64,000 nucleotides of DNA from Shewanella sp. (GCA_028223395.1 JAOIUG010000006.1:1-64000), one strand, 5' to 3'; shown: positions 11,922-22,997, counted from the stretch's first letter. Numbers and translations are program-made. Notes: a model not told the origin generated them from the letters alone.

Positions 11922-12157
11922 TAGAAGTGAGTGCGCACTCACGCTATTGAGTTGACTGCGCACTACACCTTATTACGGAGCTCAGTGTTACCCCTGTACT
12001 TACGCTGAGCTCTGTTCATTTATTCAATATTATCCGCTCTTTTTTTATTTTTCAGCTCCATTTTTATTTTCTCTTATAAGCGTTAAGCGCAGGCTTACGG
12101 CGACGGCTGCCTGCGAGTTGAACTAAACCAGATTGCTGTACTTATTTAGGAGTCATC

Positions 12158-13705
12158 ATGTTAGATGCAAACGTAAAAAATCAACTGAACACTTACTTAC
12201 AAAACCTCAAACATCCAGTTGAGCTTGTTGTATCTGCCGATGACAGGGCTAAAGCGCAAGAGCTTAAATCGTTAGCGAACGATATAAATCAGTTGTCATC
12301 TCTTATTTCCGTCACTGAAAAAGTGGGCCAACGCACACCTTCTATGGCTGTGATTAATCCAGAGCTTGGCAGCCAAATAACATTTGCTGGCTTGCCGATG
12401 GGCCATGAATTTACCTCGTTGGTGCTTGCATTACTGCACAGCGGTGGACATCCGATTAAATTGGATGCGGACATTATTGAGCAAATTCGTGATCTTCCAG
12501 GTCAATATCAGTTTGAAACCTATGTTTCACTCAGTTGCCAGACTTGCCCCGAAGTTGTGCAAGCGTTAAACATGATGGCAGCAATCAACCCTAATATCAC
12601 TAACGTGATGATTGATGGGTCTTTGTTCCAAGATGAAGTGAACGAGCGTGATGTCATGGCTGTGCCATCGGTGTTTCTTAATGGTGAGCAGTTCTCAATG
12701 GGCGCGATTAGCACGGCTGAGATCCTCAATAAGTTAGATGTGAATGCTGCTGGCCGTAAAGCTGAGCAATTAAATGAAAAAGAGCCCTTTGAAGTTCTAG
12801 TGGTCGGTGGTGGTCCAGCGGGAGCGTCTGCCGCCATTTATGCGGCGCGAAAAGGATTACGTACCGGCATTGTGGCTGACAAATTTGGTGGCCAAGTGGC
12901 TGAAACGGTAGGTATTGAAAACTTTATCTCCGTAAAAGCGACTGAAGGGCCTAAGCTTGTGGCCAATCTTGAGGCGCACGTACATGAGTACGATGTTGAT
13001 ATCATGGATAACCAGCGCGCGCTAAGCTTAAAGTCAGGCGAACTATTTGAGCTAGAGTTGGAAAACGGAGCCGTGCTGCGCAGTAAAACAATATTGCTTG
13101 CAACTGGTGCACGCTGGCGCGAAATGAACGTCCCCGGTGAGCAAGAGTACCGCGGTAGTGGAGTCGCATACTGCCCGCATTGTGACGGCCCATTGTTTAA
13201 AGGTAAACGAGTCGCAGTGATTGGAGGCGGTAACTCAGGTATTGAAGCTGCCATTGATTTAGCCAATATTGTTGAGCACGTTACCGTGCTTGAGTTTGAT
13301 AGTACATTACGAGCAGATGAAGTGTTGCAGCGTAAAGCCAAAACCATGGGCAATATCGATATTATTACCCAAGCTATGACCACTGAAGTCACTGGCGATG
13401 GAAGGCGAGTTAACGGACTTAACTACACTGACAGAGCAACAGGTGAGTCTCACCACGTTGAACTAGCAGGTATTTTTGTTCAAATTGGCCTAGTGCCAAA
13501 CTCTGAATGGTTGCAAGAAACCATTGAAATGACACCCAGAGGCGAGATCCTTGTCGATGCGAAAGGTGAAACATCATTGCCAGGTGTATTTGCTGCAGGG
13601 GATGTGACTAACTCAGCTTATAAGCAAATTATTATTGCCATGGGCAGCGGCGCAACAGCATCGTTAGGCGCATTTGATTACCTTATCCGTCACAATGTGG
13701 ACTAG
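12158..13705 (+). CDS. ahpF: Alkyl hydroperoxide reductase subunit F
   Basis: N-terminal double Trx-fold (CQTCP), FAD/NAD domains ([27 protein letters not shown]). Confidence 0.96.
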   Translation: MLDANVKNQLNTYLQNLKHPVELVVSADDRAKAQELKSLANDINQLSSLISVTEKVGQRTPSMAVINPELGSQITFAGLPMGHEFTSLVLALLHSGGHPIKLDADIIEQIRDLPGQYQFETYVSLSCQTCPEVVQALNMMAAINPNITNVMIDGSLFQDEVNERDVMAVPSVFLNGEQFSMGAISTAEILNKLDVNAAGRKAEQLNEKEPFEVLVVGGGPAGASAAIYAARKGLRTGIVADKFGGQVAETVGIENFISVKATEGPKLVANLEAHVHEYDVDIMDNQRALSLKSGELFELELENGAVLRSKTILLATGARWREMNVPGEQEYRGSGVAYCPHCDGPLFKGKRVAVIGGGNSGIEAAIDLANIVEHVTVLEFDSTLRADEVLQRKAKTMGNIDIITQAMTTEVTGDGRRVNGLNYTDRATGESHHVELAGIFVQIGLVPNSEWLQETIEMTPRGEILVDAKGETSLPGVFAAGDVTNSAYKQIIIAMGSGATASLGAFDYLIRHNVD

Positions 13706-13740
13706 TCTAGCGAGACACCGTGTTTGCTAAAAATCGTGTA

Positions 13741-13766
13741 AAAAGCCAGTCAATACTGGCTTTTTT
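13741..13766 (+). terminator. Terminator after ahpF
   Basis: AAAAGCCAGT CAAT ACTGGCTTTTTT. Confidence 0.8.
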
Positions 13767-13779
13767 GCTATCTGGGCAG

Positions 13780-13992
13780 TTAAGCCTTCGTGCTAATAAT
13801 ATGGCCAGTATTACCTCGCGGTGATGGAGCGCTGTCGGGCAAAGCGGACTGGATTAAGCTTAGCGCAATATCACCTTCGATTTTTTGTTGATCTTTTGAC
13901 ATCTGTGCGACTTTTAAGCCCACGTTACCGTGGCTCATATTGGGTTCAAGATTGGGGGTAGACAGAGAAATGGCCATGTTAAGACTCATCAT
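13780..13992 (-). CDS. Small conserved-looking protein, possibly YjfB-type putative motility family
   Basis: 70 aa, starts MMSLNMAISLS, central KVAQMSKDQQKIEGDIALSLIQSA; convergent to ahpF; family assignment tentative. Confidence 0.45.
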   Translation of the reverse strand: MMSLNMAISLSTPNLEPNMSHGNVGLKVAQMSKDQQKIEGDIALSLIQSALPDSAPSPRGNTGHIISTKA

Positions 13993-14090
13993 AAAGGTAT
14001 GTTTCTTTATATCGGCGTTACACTCCGCCTCTTGAGTGCAGCAGTGTTACAGTGTGTAACGCCTCGTGATGAGTAAAAGCACGTTAAGCG

Positions 14091-15500
14091 TTAACGCGAC
14101 TTTCTCTCGAGTGCCTTACGGGCTAAAGTGATCATTGCCGTCAGTATGATTGAGCCAATAATAAGCCCGATAGCTAACGCCACATTTTGTAACGCGCTAG
14201 GGTCAAACGCTAGCATGCCGCCCAGCCCCATCATCATGATCCCAGACATTAATTTGAGCGTTTGGCCTTCTTTTTCGGTTAATTTACGTTTACCCAATGA
14301 CACACTAAAAGCGATAACAATTGCAGCTAATGGGATCACATACACAAGGTTATACATAATCAAATACAGGTAGCGTTCATAGTGTTGAAGATCATGCATC
14401 GACAGCACACTGGTATAGATCATCGGAAAACCAGCTGTGCATAGTAACTCATAAGCATTAGCCAAGCATGACAACACAACAGTCCCGGCTATCATTGCGC
14501 TCATGCTACTGGCATTGGTGAGTTTGCCCATACGTTTAATTAAACTGGTGCGATTTTGCGCCGACATCGACAAGCTGACATCTCCCCGAGTTAAGCAGTA
14601 ATCTTTAATATTAATCGCGCCTGCGACTAACGCGAGTAAGCCTGCGCCAAGGATAATCCAGCCGCCGTCGCTACCCGCGCCGAGTAACTGAAAAATATTG
14701 AGCCAAGCGCTCATAAAAAGGAAATATATAAAGCCTGAGAAAAACACAAAAATACCGCCCACAATCAACATACGTGCGCGGCTTTTAGCGTTAACCATAA
14801 TGGAAAGTAAAAACAGCAGCACAAAGAACGCACAAGGATTAAATGCATCCACTCCAGCGAGCACCACCGTTAATAGTGGTAAAGACATTTGCTCAGGGTT
14901 GACCACTCCAAGGATGGGCAATTCAACAGGTTGCACCGTTGCCGCCAGTGTTTGAGTCGTCAAGGTGGGGCTTAAATCACAGCGGCCTTCAGTGGCACCT
15001 TGCTCAGCACTGCAGGTGGTAAATAACCCCACGGGATCAGCGCCAATATTGGCAGGCTCAGAGGAAGGAGAGTCCGCGAGTACGCCGCCGACAGAGACAT
15101 AATAAGCGATAAGTTTTTGCAATAAAAACGCACCAGTGACCGCTTGATTACTATAACCGACAACGGCTGTTTTTCCGCTGGCAAAGTAAGGGACTGAGCG
15201 CGCGTGTGTACCGGTTTGGCTGGCTATCTTTTGCCATATTTCCATCGTTGCGGGATCTGAGATCAAATGCTGCTCCACCTCAATCCACGGGTATTGCATG
15301 GGTAGGCTGTCAATAAATGGGTGCGCGGCTTTGCAGTGTGGACAAGTTTTTGACCAAAAAAAGTAAAGCTTGACCTTGAGCTCACCGGCATCATTTACAT
15401 AATGCCAGTTTGTGGAGGAAGGTGTAGCTGTGGTGGCAACACTGGGTTGGATCCAGCTCATTAATAATAAGGTGAGTAAAAATGGAATATGTTTCGCCAT
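14091..15500 (-). CDS. Thioredoxin-fold domain fused to DsbD/CcdA-like multi-TM protein
   Basis: N-terminal signal and FFWSKTCPHCKAAHPF (CPHC), then several TM helices with AGVDAFNPCAFFVLLFLLSIM and VLSCLANAYELLCTAGFPMIY. Confidence 0.75.
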   Translation of the reverse strand: MAKHIPFLLTLLLMSWIQPSVATTATPSSTNWHYVNDAGELKVKLYFFWSKTCPHCKAAHPFIDSLPMQYPWIEVEQHLISDPATMEIWQKIASQTGTHARSVPYFASGKTAVVGYSNQAVTGAFLLQKLIAYYVSVGGVLADSPSSEPANIGADPVGLFTTCSAEQGATEGRCDLSPTLTTQTLAATVQPVELPILGVVNPEQMSLPLLTVVLAGVDAFNPCAFFVLLFLLSIMVNAKSRARMLIVGGIFVFFSGFIYFLFMSAWLNIFQLLGAGSDGGWIILGAGLLALVAGAINIKDYCLTRGDVSLSMSAQNRTSLIKRMGKLTNASSMSAMIAGTVVLSCLANAYELLCTAGFPMIYTSVLSMHDLQHYERYLYLIMYNLVYVIPLAAIVIAFSVSLGKRKLTEKEGQTLKLMSGIMMMGLGGMLAFDPSALQNVALAIGLIIGSIILTAMITLARKALERKSR

Positions 15501-15766
15501 GATGGTTCCAAATTGGCAAATAAGTTAGGTGAAGGGTAAAGCTCATCTTAGCGAGTGAAGATACAAATGATAAATAAATGTGCCGAAATTGTGCAGAGGC
15601 TCGCGAATAAATAACTTTTGAGAACAAGGCTGTACTCTTTAATAGAAGCTGCAAGCAATGTTTCTAGCGGCGATTAAACCTTCAAGTTAACAGATATGTT
15701 ATTTTTGCAGACGTCGCGAAAGAGGGGGCCTTTTTAGTGTGTTGTGATGGATGAATTTTAAGTGCG

Positions 15767-16750
15767 TTAGCGCTCGCATACTCGCTGTATTGTGTGCGAT
15801 GGTAATTCATTAAACAGTTGCTTATACCCTTTAGAGAACCGACCTAGCTCAGAGAACCCCCACGCTAATGCGACATCGGTGACTTTAGTATGATGCGTTG
15901 CACGGCAGAGCTCTTTACGGGCAGCATTTAATCTTATCGCTTGCATGTATCGGTTAGGAGTTAACCCTAAGCGTTCACGAAAGCCGTATTCTAAGCTGCG
16001 CTCACTCAGTTGAGCCACTTGGCACAACTCAGATAAGTTAGGTAAATGTTGCGCATAAGATTGCAGGTAATCCAGCACTCGGTTTACGCCTCTATCTCGG
16101 CGTGATTGTGGTGCTATTTTTTGCTCGTACGTTAATGTCGAGGTTAATATTTTAACCACTAACTCCATTATTTCCCTACTTATAAAGTGACGCATATATG
16201 CGTTTTTTTGTAAAAAAGGATTGAGTTCTTCAGTCGATAATAACCTGCATAATGTGTTACCAAAATGAAGTAATAAAGCAGGCTTAACATGTAATGCTCT
16301 ATTTATCAGCCAGTCGGGCGATATTTCGTGTCCCATCAGACTTTCAGTTAATTCTGCCAGTACAGACTTATCTAAAATAGAGCCAACATAATCTATTTTA
16401 TCTTTAAAGCATAAATCCCACTGGCCACCCGTTGCTTGTAATAAGGTGTTTTTCGGTATTGCATGGCCACAAAATTTAGCAGCTTGAGGTACATGGATCA
16501 TGGTCGCAAAAGGAATAAAGTTTTCCGGTGGCGCAGCCTCTATTTGCATTCCTGCGCCCAGTTGTTCCCGTATTAATATGAGTCCGTCGAGTTGACACAC
16601 TGTCATATTAAAGCCCAATGCACTTGCTTCTAATTGCGTATAACGTCGGTTGGCCCCAATTGTTGATAATGCTAAATCTTCAATATTAGTAGAGTGTGTT
16701 CGTTGTAAAAATTGGCTAGAACTTTGCGGAAATTGCATATTTATTGCCAT
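15767..16750 (-). CDS. AraC-family transcriptional regulator
   Basis: C-terminal AraC HTH (LSELCQVAQLSERSLEYGFRERLGLTPNRYMQAIRLNAARKELC). Confidence 0.85.
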   Translation of the reverse strand: MAINMQFPQSSSQFLQRTHSTNIEDLALSTIGANRRYTQLEASALGFNMTVCQLDGLILIREQLGAGMQIEAAPPENFIPFATMIHVPQAAKFCGHAIPKNTLLQATGGQWDLCFKDKIDYVGSILDKSVLAELTESLMGHEISPDWLINRALHVKPALLLHFGNTLCRLLSTEELNPFLQKNAYMRHFISREIMELVVKILTSTLTYEQKIAPQSRRDRGVNRVLDYLQSYAQHLPNLSELCQVAQLSERSLEYGFRERLGLTPNRYMQAIRLNAARKELCRATHHTKVTDVALAWGFSELGRFSKGYKQLFNELPSHTIQRVCER

Positions 16751-16969
16751 TACCTATTGGTATATTTTCCGAATAACAATGTGTCCATTGTTAAAAACTA
16801 AAATAAAGTTAAACGGAGAATTCTCTAGAGTGTTTTTTAGTATGAGGAGCAACATTGACCAGTTCAATAGAGTGAAATGCATATCATGCTTTAGAACGAT
16901 GAAAGGCACTTTTAACTTAGAGTAATAGCTATGTTGAAAATATGGATATCTAAAAAGTAAGGAGCGCGT

Positions 16970-19012
16970 ATGTCAAAGGTGAGACACGATAATCAAAAAA
17001 GTCCAAATATACTTTTCATTATGGTAGATCAAATGCACTACCCAGGTTATGAAGAAGGCGGGTTTGACAAAGGGATCAGCGATATTCTAGGTTTTAAGCC
17101 GATGAATGATTCAGTTAATGAATTTAGTAAACATTATCCAGGGTTTATGGCATTACGTAAAAATGCTGTCGTCCTTAAAAATCATCGGATAGCTTCAGCG
17201 GCGTGCGTGCCCAGTCGTACTGCATTATTTACCGGTCAGTACGGAACCAAAACTGGGGTAACACAAACTGACGGTGTGTTTAAAAGTGGCACGGATGAAA
17301 ACTTCTCTTGGCTCGACGCAAGCGCAATGCCCACTATAGGCAGTTACATGAATGCGGCGGGTTATCAATCCTATTATGTTGGTAAATGGCATATGTCGGG
17401 AGAGAAAACCTCAAGTTTGGAAGAGTATGGCTTTTCAAATTGGGAGTTAAGTTACCCCGATCCCCACGGTTATTTACCCAATAACCTCGGGCATTATCGT
17501 GACTATCAATTTCGTGATGTCGCCACCAGCCTTTTACGCCGTGAAGGGCTCGCCTTACCGTATAATATTGCTCATGCGCAACAAAATGCAGGTTTAGAAA
17601 ACGCTCAAACGCCTAAAATAGATCCCGCTCCCTGGTTTGCTGTTTGCTCATTTACCAATCCGCATGATATTGCAACCTATCCCTTTCTTCCTTGGGAAGT
17701 GTGCGATCAACGGGTGGATGACGCGCCTTATACCTTAGCTGTTCCTCGTAAAAATACGAAAAGCAATGCAGCGGAAGCTGGCACCATGAAATTAACGCTC
17801 AATAAAACGGGATTGAAGCAAGATAATGCCGACGTATCGCCGACATGGACAGAAGATATTACGGTTAACAAGCCAGATTGTCAGCTCGATTATAGCTATA
17901 AAATTGGGCTAGCACTTGTCGCCGCAGGCGGCTTAATGGCGGCCAATGAAGACGCACAGCAATTAAATTATGTCGAAACTCGTGATGACACCTTGCAAAG
18001 GGCAATTGACTATACATTAAACACACAATATACAGGGGTACCTTTAGCTCTTACACCCGATAGTGAGCTCGCCAGTCGATCGTTTATGCAGTACTACGGT
18101 TATCTTTTTAGTGAGGTTGATCAGCATATTAAATCAGTACTGGATACATTAGAAGAAACCGGTCAAGCAGATAATACCATCGTGGTTTTCTGTCCTGATC
18201 ATGGTGAATACGCTGGGGCGCATCATATGATGATTGAAAAATGGCACAGTGGCTATGAAGAAGTGTTGCACGTACCTATGGTTGTGCGTTTTCCCACAGG
18301 TTATAAGGTTGACTCTGATAAAAAGGGTTTAGATATACGACAAATTACTGAAGCAACCAGCCATATCGATATACTTCCCACCATTTTAGGTTTAGCGGGT
18401 ATTGATATGGATGAGGCATTTGAGAATATGAAGACAACAAATCAGTATTCCAATCTGCAGTCACCAGTTGGCATAAATCTAAGTGGATTAATTAAAGAGA
18501 AAAATCATCGATACACTATTGAGAAAGTAAAAAAACGTGGTGGAGTGTTATTTATTGGACACGATATAATGACAGAACCTCTCAATATTGAAGAGTCAAT
18601 TAACGATCTAGGTCATGGTCCGATAACTTCTTTTGAAGTGTATATGGGGGCCGTAGAACAGTTAATTGATAACAACCAATCTGATAAATACATTAAAGAA
18701 TTACAACGCGGACCCGTTATGAAGCCTGGATACCTTCATTGTGTCGTTGATAATCATAATTGGAAATTAGTTAGGTACTTTGATATCAATGATGAAAATA
18801 TTGATAATCAATATGAGCTCTATAACTTAAATGAGGATGCTAATGAAGTCGATAATCTGATTGTTTATAATGAGGTTTATTTAAATGAGAGCGAATTCCC
18901 TAAACTTTATAACCCTAATCGTTGGGGTTGTGATATTAAATCTGAACGTATAAGACAAAAGGCAAAAGAATTAAAACTGTTAATGACTAAGTTAGAAAGT
19001 GAGATGCTGTAG
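16970..19012 (+). CDS. Type I sulfatase (formylglycine-dependent)
   Basis: AACVPSRTALFTGQYGTKTG matches C-x-P-S-R-x3-L-x-T-G; metal-site FIMVDQMH and CPDHGEYAGAHHMMIEK. Confidence 0.88.
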   Translation: MSKVRHDNQKSPNILFIMVDQMHYPGYEEGGFDKGISDILGFKPMNDSVNEFSKHYPGFMALRKNAVVLKNHRIASAACVPSRTALFTGQYGTKTGVTQTDGVFKSGTDENFSWLDASAMPTIGSYMNAAGYQSYYVGKWHMSGEKTSSLEEYGFSNWELSYPDPHGYLPNNLGHYRDYQFRDVATSLLRREGLALPYNIAHAQQNAGLENAQTPKIDPAPWFAVCSFTNPHDIATYPFLPWEVCDQRVDDAPYTLAVPRKNTKSNAAEAGTMKLTLNKTGLKQDNADVSPTWTEDITVNKPDCQLDYSYKIGLALVAAGGLMAANEDAQQLNYVETRDDTLQRAIDYTLNTQYTGVPLALTPDSELASRSFMQYYGYLFSEVDQHIKSVLDTLEETGQADNTIVVFCPDHGEYAGAHHMMIEKWHSGYEEVLHVPMVVRFPTGYKVDSDKKGLDIRQITEATSHIDILPTILGLAGIDMDEAFENMKTTNQYSNLQSPVGINLSGLIKEKNHRYTIEKVKKRGGVLFIGHDIMTEPLNIEESINDLGHGPITSFEVYMGAVEQLIDNNQSDKYIKELQRGPVMKPGYLHCVVDNHNWKLVRYFDINDENIDNQYELYNLNEDANEVDNLIVYNEVYLNESEFPKLYNPNRWGCDIKSERIRQKAKELKLLMTKLESEML

Positions 19013-19197
19013 TTTTTACCCTCCATTTAAAATGTTAGTTTATGGTATTTACAATGTCGTTCGTTATTAATTAAATGGCTACTTATAGTGAGCATTTTTT
19101 TATGATATGTGTTTACCTATTAATTTGTGTAAGTATTTAAATATAGTGTGATTAATAATTACCTCTGTAAATTTAATAGTACAAGGATAGTTTAATT

Positions 19198-21657
19198 ATG
19201 AAAGTGATAAAGTATATTGTGTTTACCTGTGCCGTATTCCTCACTGGAATTGGGTTAATAAGTGTTGCCAAGACGGGGTCGGATGAGGCTGAAGAACCAG
19301 CACAGGGAAAGCCCGCAACGGACGCCACGATTGAAGCCAATGAAAACGTGCGAGAGCAACTTAATATCCCTAGATATGGTGGTAATTATGCTGCTGATGC
19401 TGATTTCGTTGATGCAAATCATGGGTTTATGGGAAGAACTGAAAACCTAATTGTTTGTCCTGACTCTGCGCAATTGAAAGATGGTGTATGTCAATTGTCA
19501 GGCGGAGGTAAGGTAGACCCTATTTGGGACTTAACAAAATATGAGGCGTTTATTAAAGATAATGATTTGCAAGATGCGCCCAAGACGGTTAACCCTAGTT
19601 TATGGCGCAATGCAAAGTTAAATATGAAGCATGGTTTATATAGCGTGTATAAGAAACCGGATAATACGAAATCGGATATCTCCAGCAAGGTAGGTAATAT
19701 TTATCAAGTGCGTAACTATGACTTGTCCAACATTACCTTTATTTACGGTGAGCAAGGCTGGGTTGTATTTGATCCATTAATTTCACCAGAAACGGCGAGA
19801 GCAGCCCTAGAATTAATTAATGAGAAAGTTGAGCCCCGCCAGGTGTCGGCGGTTATTTTCAGTCATAGCCATACCGATCATTACGGTGGTGTTAATGGCT
19901 TATTCTATGATGCACAGGGAGCTTTACTTGAGGATCAAAAAATCGCTGTCAGCGAAGTCATAATTATTGCACCTGAAGGCTTTACTGAAGAAGCGATTTC
20001 TGAAAACGTGACTGCCGGTAACGCCATGGGACGACGAGCAGTTTACATGTACGGCTCTTTACTGGATCGAGATGCAAGAGGCAGTGTCAATGGTGGTTTA
20101 GGGATGACGACATCTTTAGGGGTGCCAGGGCTAATGTTGCCTACCCAGACTATTAATGAAGACAGTGAAAAGAACGATCCAAAAACGTCTCAACCTTGGT
20201 CTATCGATGGTATCGCAATGGAATTTCAGATGACGCCCGGCACAGAAGCCCCAGCAGAAATGAATACCTGGTTACCTAAACAGAAGGCGCTGTGGATGGC
20301 TGAGAACACGACCAATACAATGCATAATATTTTGACATTACGAGGAGCCAAAGTGCGTGATGCATTACTTTGGGCTAAGTATATAAATGAAACGATTGAC
20401 CTTTATGGAGATCAAGCCAAAGTTAAATTTCAAAGTCACCATTGGCCAATATGGAGTAAAAAGAATATTCGTCCTTATTTAGAAAAGCAACGTGATGTCT
20501 ATAAGTTTATGCATGATCAAACCGTTCGTTTAATGAATAAAGGTTATAACGGTGAAGAAATTTCTGAAATGATGGTACTACCAGAAGCGCTTGAAAAAAA
20601 CTGGGCGACAAGAGGTTATTATGGCACTTTACGTCATAATTCTCGTGCAATTTATCAATATTACATGGGGTGGTACAACGGCAACCCATCAGATTTAAAT
20701 AATTTACCAGATCTACAAGCATCTATTCGTTATGTCGCGTTAATGGGCGGCGCTGATAAGGTGGTAAACAAAGCAAAAGAGGCGTTTGATCGAGGAGAGT
20801 ATCGCTGGGTTGCAGAAGTCATGAAGCAGGTCGTTTTTGCATATCAAGCGAGTCAGTGGGGTTATAACAAGGCGGGTGAGCCGGAACACGTGTACAAGTA
20901 TTGCAGCGAATGTACAGATAGTAGTGTCACGGACAAAGACGCCAAAAAACTGCTGGCTGATACACTTGAGCAGTTAGGTTATCAAGCTGAGTCAGGCCCT
21001 TGGCGGTCAGAATATTTACAAGGCGCAGCGGAGCTACGCGCGATAGTAGATCCATCAGATGACCCTAAACCTGACGCACTGCAAACCGCCACACCTGATG
21101 TGATTGAGAAAATGTCGATTGATATGTTATTGGACTATCTTGCAATACAGGTTAATGCTCAGAGCGCGCATAAAATCAACGAGAAAATAAGATTAGAAAT
21201 TGCCGATGTGCCACAAACGGTTGTAGGTGAAGGTAGTACAGATGAAAACAATGATGACTGTAATTCAAGTCATTTCATTTATGAAATAAGCGAAGGTAGT
21301 AATTGTCTATATGATGTCAGCCTTAATAATTCAGTACTGAGTTACACGTCATATATATCGAGTGCTGCATCTCAACCCACCGCACTTGTTTACATGAAAA
21401 AAGCCACTTTAACTCGATTTGCAACAGGTGAAGTTGCAGCAGGAGATATCATTTATACTACCGAAAAAGATGATGTTGATACCAAGGATGGTGATTATAT
21501 TTACGTAGAAGGTGAGCATGGAGGTCACATCCCTAGGTTACTTTCATTCTTCGATATTCCGAATACTAAAGAGAAGAAGAGTAATAATTTTTGGTTTAAT
21601 ATTATTACCCCAAATCAACCATTTAAGTTAATTGATGACGCTAAAAAAAGTCAGTAG
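19198..21657 (+). CDS. MBL-fold alkylsulfatase (SdsA1/BDS1-like), exported
   Basis: Signal peptide; FSHSHTDHYGGVNGL metal motif; alkylsulfatase dimerisation region (EYRWVAEVMKQVVFAYQAS...). Confidence 0.85.
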   Translation: MKVIKYIVFTCAVFLTGIGLISVAKTGSDEAEEPAQGKPATDATIEANENVREQLNIPRYGGNYAADADFVDANHGFMGRTENLIVCPDSAQLKDGVCQLSGGGKVDPIWDLTKYEAFIKDNDLQDAPKTVNPSLWRNAKLNMKHGLYSVYKKPDNTKSDISSKVGNIYQVRNYDLSNITFIYGEQGWVVFDPLISPETARAALELINEKVEPRQVSAVIFSHSHTDHYGGVNGLFYDAQGALLEDQKIAVSEVIIIAPEGFTEEAISENVTAGNAMGRRAVYMYGSLLDRDARGSVNGGLGMTTSLGVPGLMLPTQTINEDSEKNDPKTSQPWSIDGIAMEFQMTPGTEAPAEMNTWLPKQKALWMAENTTNTMHNILTLRGAKVRDALLWAKYINETIDLYGDQAKVKFQSHHWPIWSKKNIRPYLEKQRDVYKFMHDQTVRLMNKGYNGEEISEMMVLPEALEKNWATRGYYGTLRHNSRAIYQYYMGWYNGNPSDLNNLPDLQASIRYVALMGGADKVVNKAKEAFDRGEYRWVAEVMKQVVFAYQASQWGYNKAGEPEHVYKYCSECTDSSVTDKDAKKLLADTLEQLGYQAESGPWRSEYLQGAAELRAIVDPSDDPKPDALQTATPDVIEKMSIDMLLDYLAIQVNAQSAHKINEKIRLEIADVPQTVVGEGSTDENNDDCNSSHFIYEISEGSNCLYDVSLNNSVLSYTSYISSAASQPTALVYMKKATLTRFATGEVAAGDIIYTTEKDDVDTKDGDYIYVEGEHGGHIPRLLSFFDIPNTKEKKSNNFWFNIITPNQPFKLIDDAKKSQ

Positions 21658-21838
21658 TAATGCACTTGGCTCATTAATCGGCAAGTATGTAAAGAGGTAG
21701 GCAGTGAAAGGCCTCTTTAATTGGCTGCTTTGGCAAAGTGAACCGATGCGCTTTAGTTATTATCCACACATTGCTTTAACGCAGTCACAATCGCCAAAAG
21801 CTGCGTTTCAATATTAAAGTACTGGGTTAATCATTGTC

Positions 21839-21874
21839 GAACAAGCGCTAGCATTATTGCTAGCGCTTTGTTCT
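21839..21874. terminator. Hairpin between convergent alkylsulfatase and ohr genes
   Basis: ACAAGCGCTAGCA ... TGCTAGCGCTTTGT, near-perfect inverted repeat. Confidence 0.6.
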
Positions 21875-21933
21875 AAATGCATTATTTCTCACGCTAAAGC
21901 ACCGAGAAAACTAAGCCCAAAGGTCAACAGGCT

Positions 21934-22359
21934 TTAGTTTATCGCCTGCTGGTTCACAGTGAGTTTCACATCAATATTGTTACGAGTAGCGTTTGAGTAC
22001 GGGCATACTTGATGCGCGGTACGCACTAGCTCAACGGCTGCATCTTGCTCAAGATCTAGCTCAACAAAAAGCGCTGCAGTTAGCGCAAATCCACCTGTTT
22101 CATTAGGACCTATGCCTATTTTTGCACTCACTGGCGCAGTGCTGATGGCCACTTTTTGCTCACGTGCTACATGTAAAATAGCATTTGAGAAACAGGCAGC
22201 ATAACCGGCCGCAAAAAGTTGTTCAGGGTTTGTAGCATTACCTGAGCCGCCCATTTCTTTTGGATAACTTAGGTTGACGTTAAGTAGTCCGTCTTCAGTT
22301 TTGGCAACACCATTACGTCCAGCAGTAGCGTTAGCAGTTGTTTCATAGATCGTTTTCAT
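21934..22359 (-). CDS. ohr: Organic hydroperoxide resistance protein
   Basis: MKTIYETTANATAGRNGVAKTEDGLL; OsmC/Ohr Cys motifs (FAAGYAACFSNAI; VCPYSNATRNNI); divergent from ohrR. Confidence 0.92.
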   Translation of the reverse strand: MKTIYETTANATAGRNGVAKTEDGLLNVNLSYPKEMGGSGNATNPEQLFAAGYAACFSNAILHVAREQKVAISTAPVSAKIGIGPNETGGFALTAALFVELDLEQDAAVELVRTAHQVCPYSNATRNNIDVKLTVNQQAIN

Positions 22360-22472
22360 GTTTACCTCAGTATTTTTGATTGTGTGCAATTTAACTGCTG
22401 GCAATTTTATATCGATTTTTATCTTGATTGCAAGTATATTGTGCACAATTATTTTAAAAAGAGAATTAAATT

Positions 22473-22913
22473 ATGTTAACCGAAACGGAACTCGACTTAC
22501 TTTGCTTGGATAGCCAGATTTGCTTTTCGCTTTACAGTGCGACCAATGCCGTGGTGCGCGCCTATCGTCCTTTGCTAGAAAAGCTTGATCTCACTTATCC
22601 ACAATACCTTGCGATGTTGGTGTTATGGGAAAAAGACGGCATTAGCGTCAAAGAAATGGGAGAAAGCTTGCATTTAGACTCAGGTACCCTAACGCCACTG
22701 CTGAAACGCTTAGCGTTAAAAGGTTTGGTGAACCGAGGTCGCAGCGAAACAGATGAGCGCGTGCGTGTGCTGCACATTACCGAGGCTGCTCACGCTTTAA
22801 AACTTGAGGCGGGCAAAGTGCCTGATCAAATGCTGTGTAAAATAAAAATGTCAGCGGCCAAGCTAAATCAACTTAAAGCGCTGTGTGATGAAGTCTATAG
22901 CGAGTTGTCTTAA
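22473..22913 (+). CDS. ohrR: MarR-family organic peroxide sensor OhrR
   Basis: LLCLDSQICFSLYSA (reactive Cys region) and MarR wHTH; divergent from ohr. Confidence 0.9.
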   Translation: MLTETELDLLCLDSQICFSLYSATNAVVRAYRPLLEKLDLTYPQYLAMLVLWEKDGISVKEMGESLHLDSGTLTPLLKRLALKGLVNRGRSETDERVRVLHITEAAHALKLEAGKVPDQMLCKIKMSAAKLNQLKALCDEVYSELS

Positions 22914-22997
22914 TAGGTAATTAATAATACGCTGCCAACACAGACGACTAAACTTTATGTTGTACTTACAAGGTAAACCATAACCTATGGAGATCAC

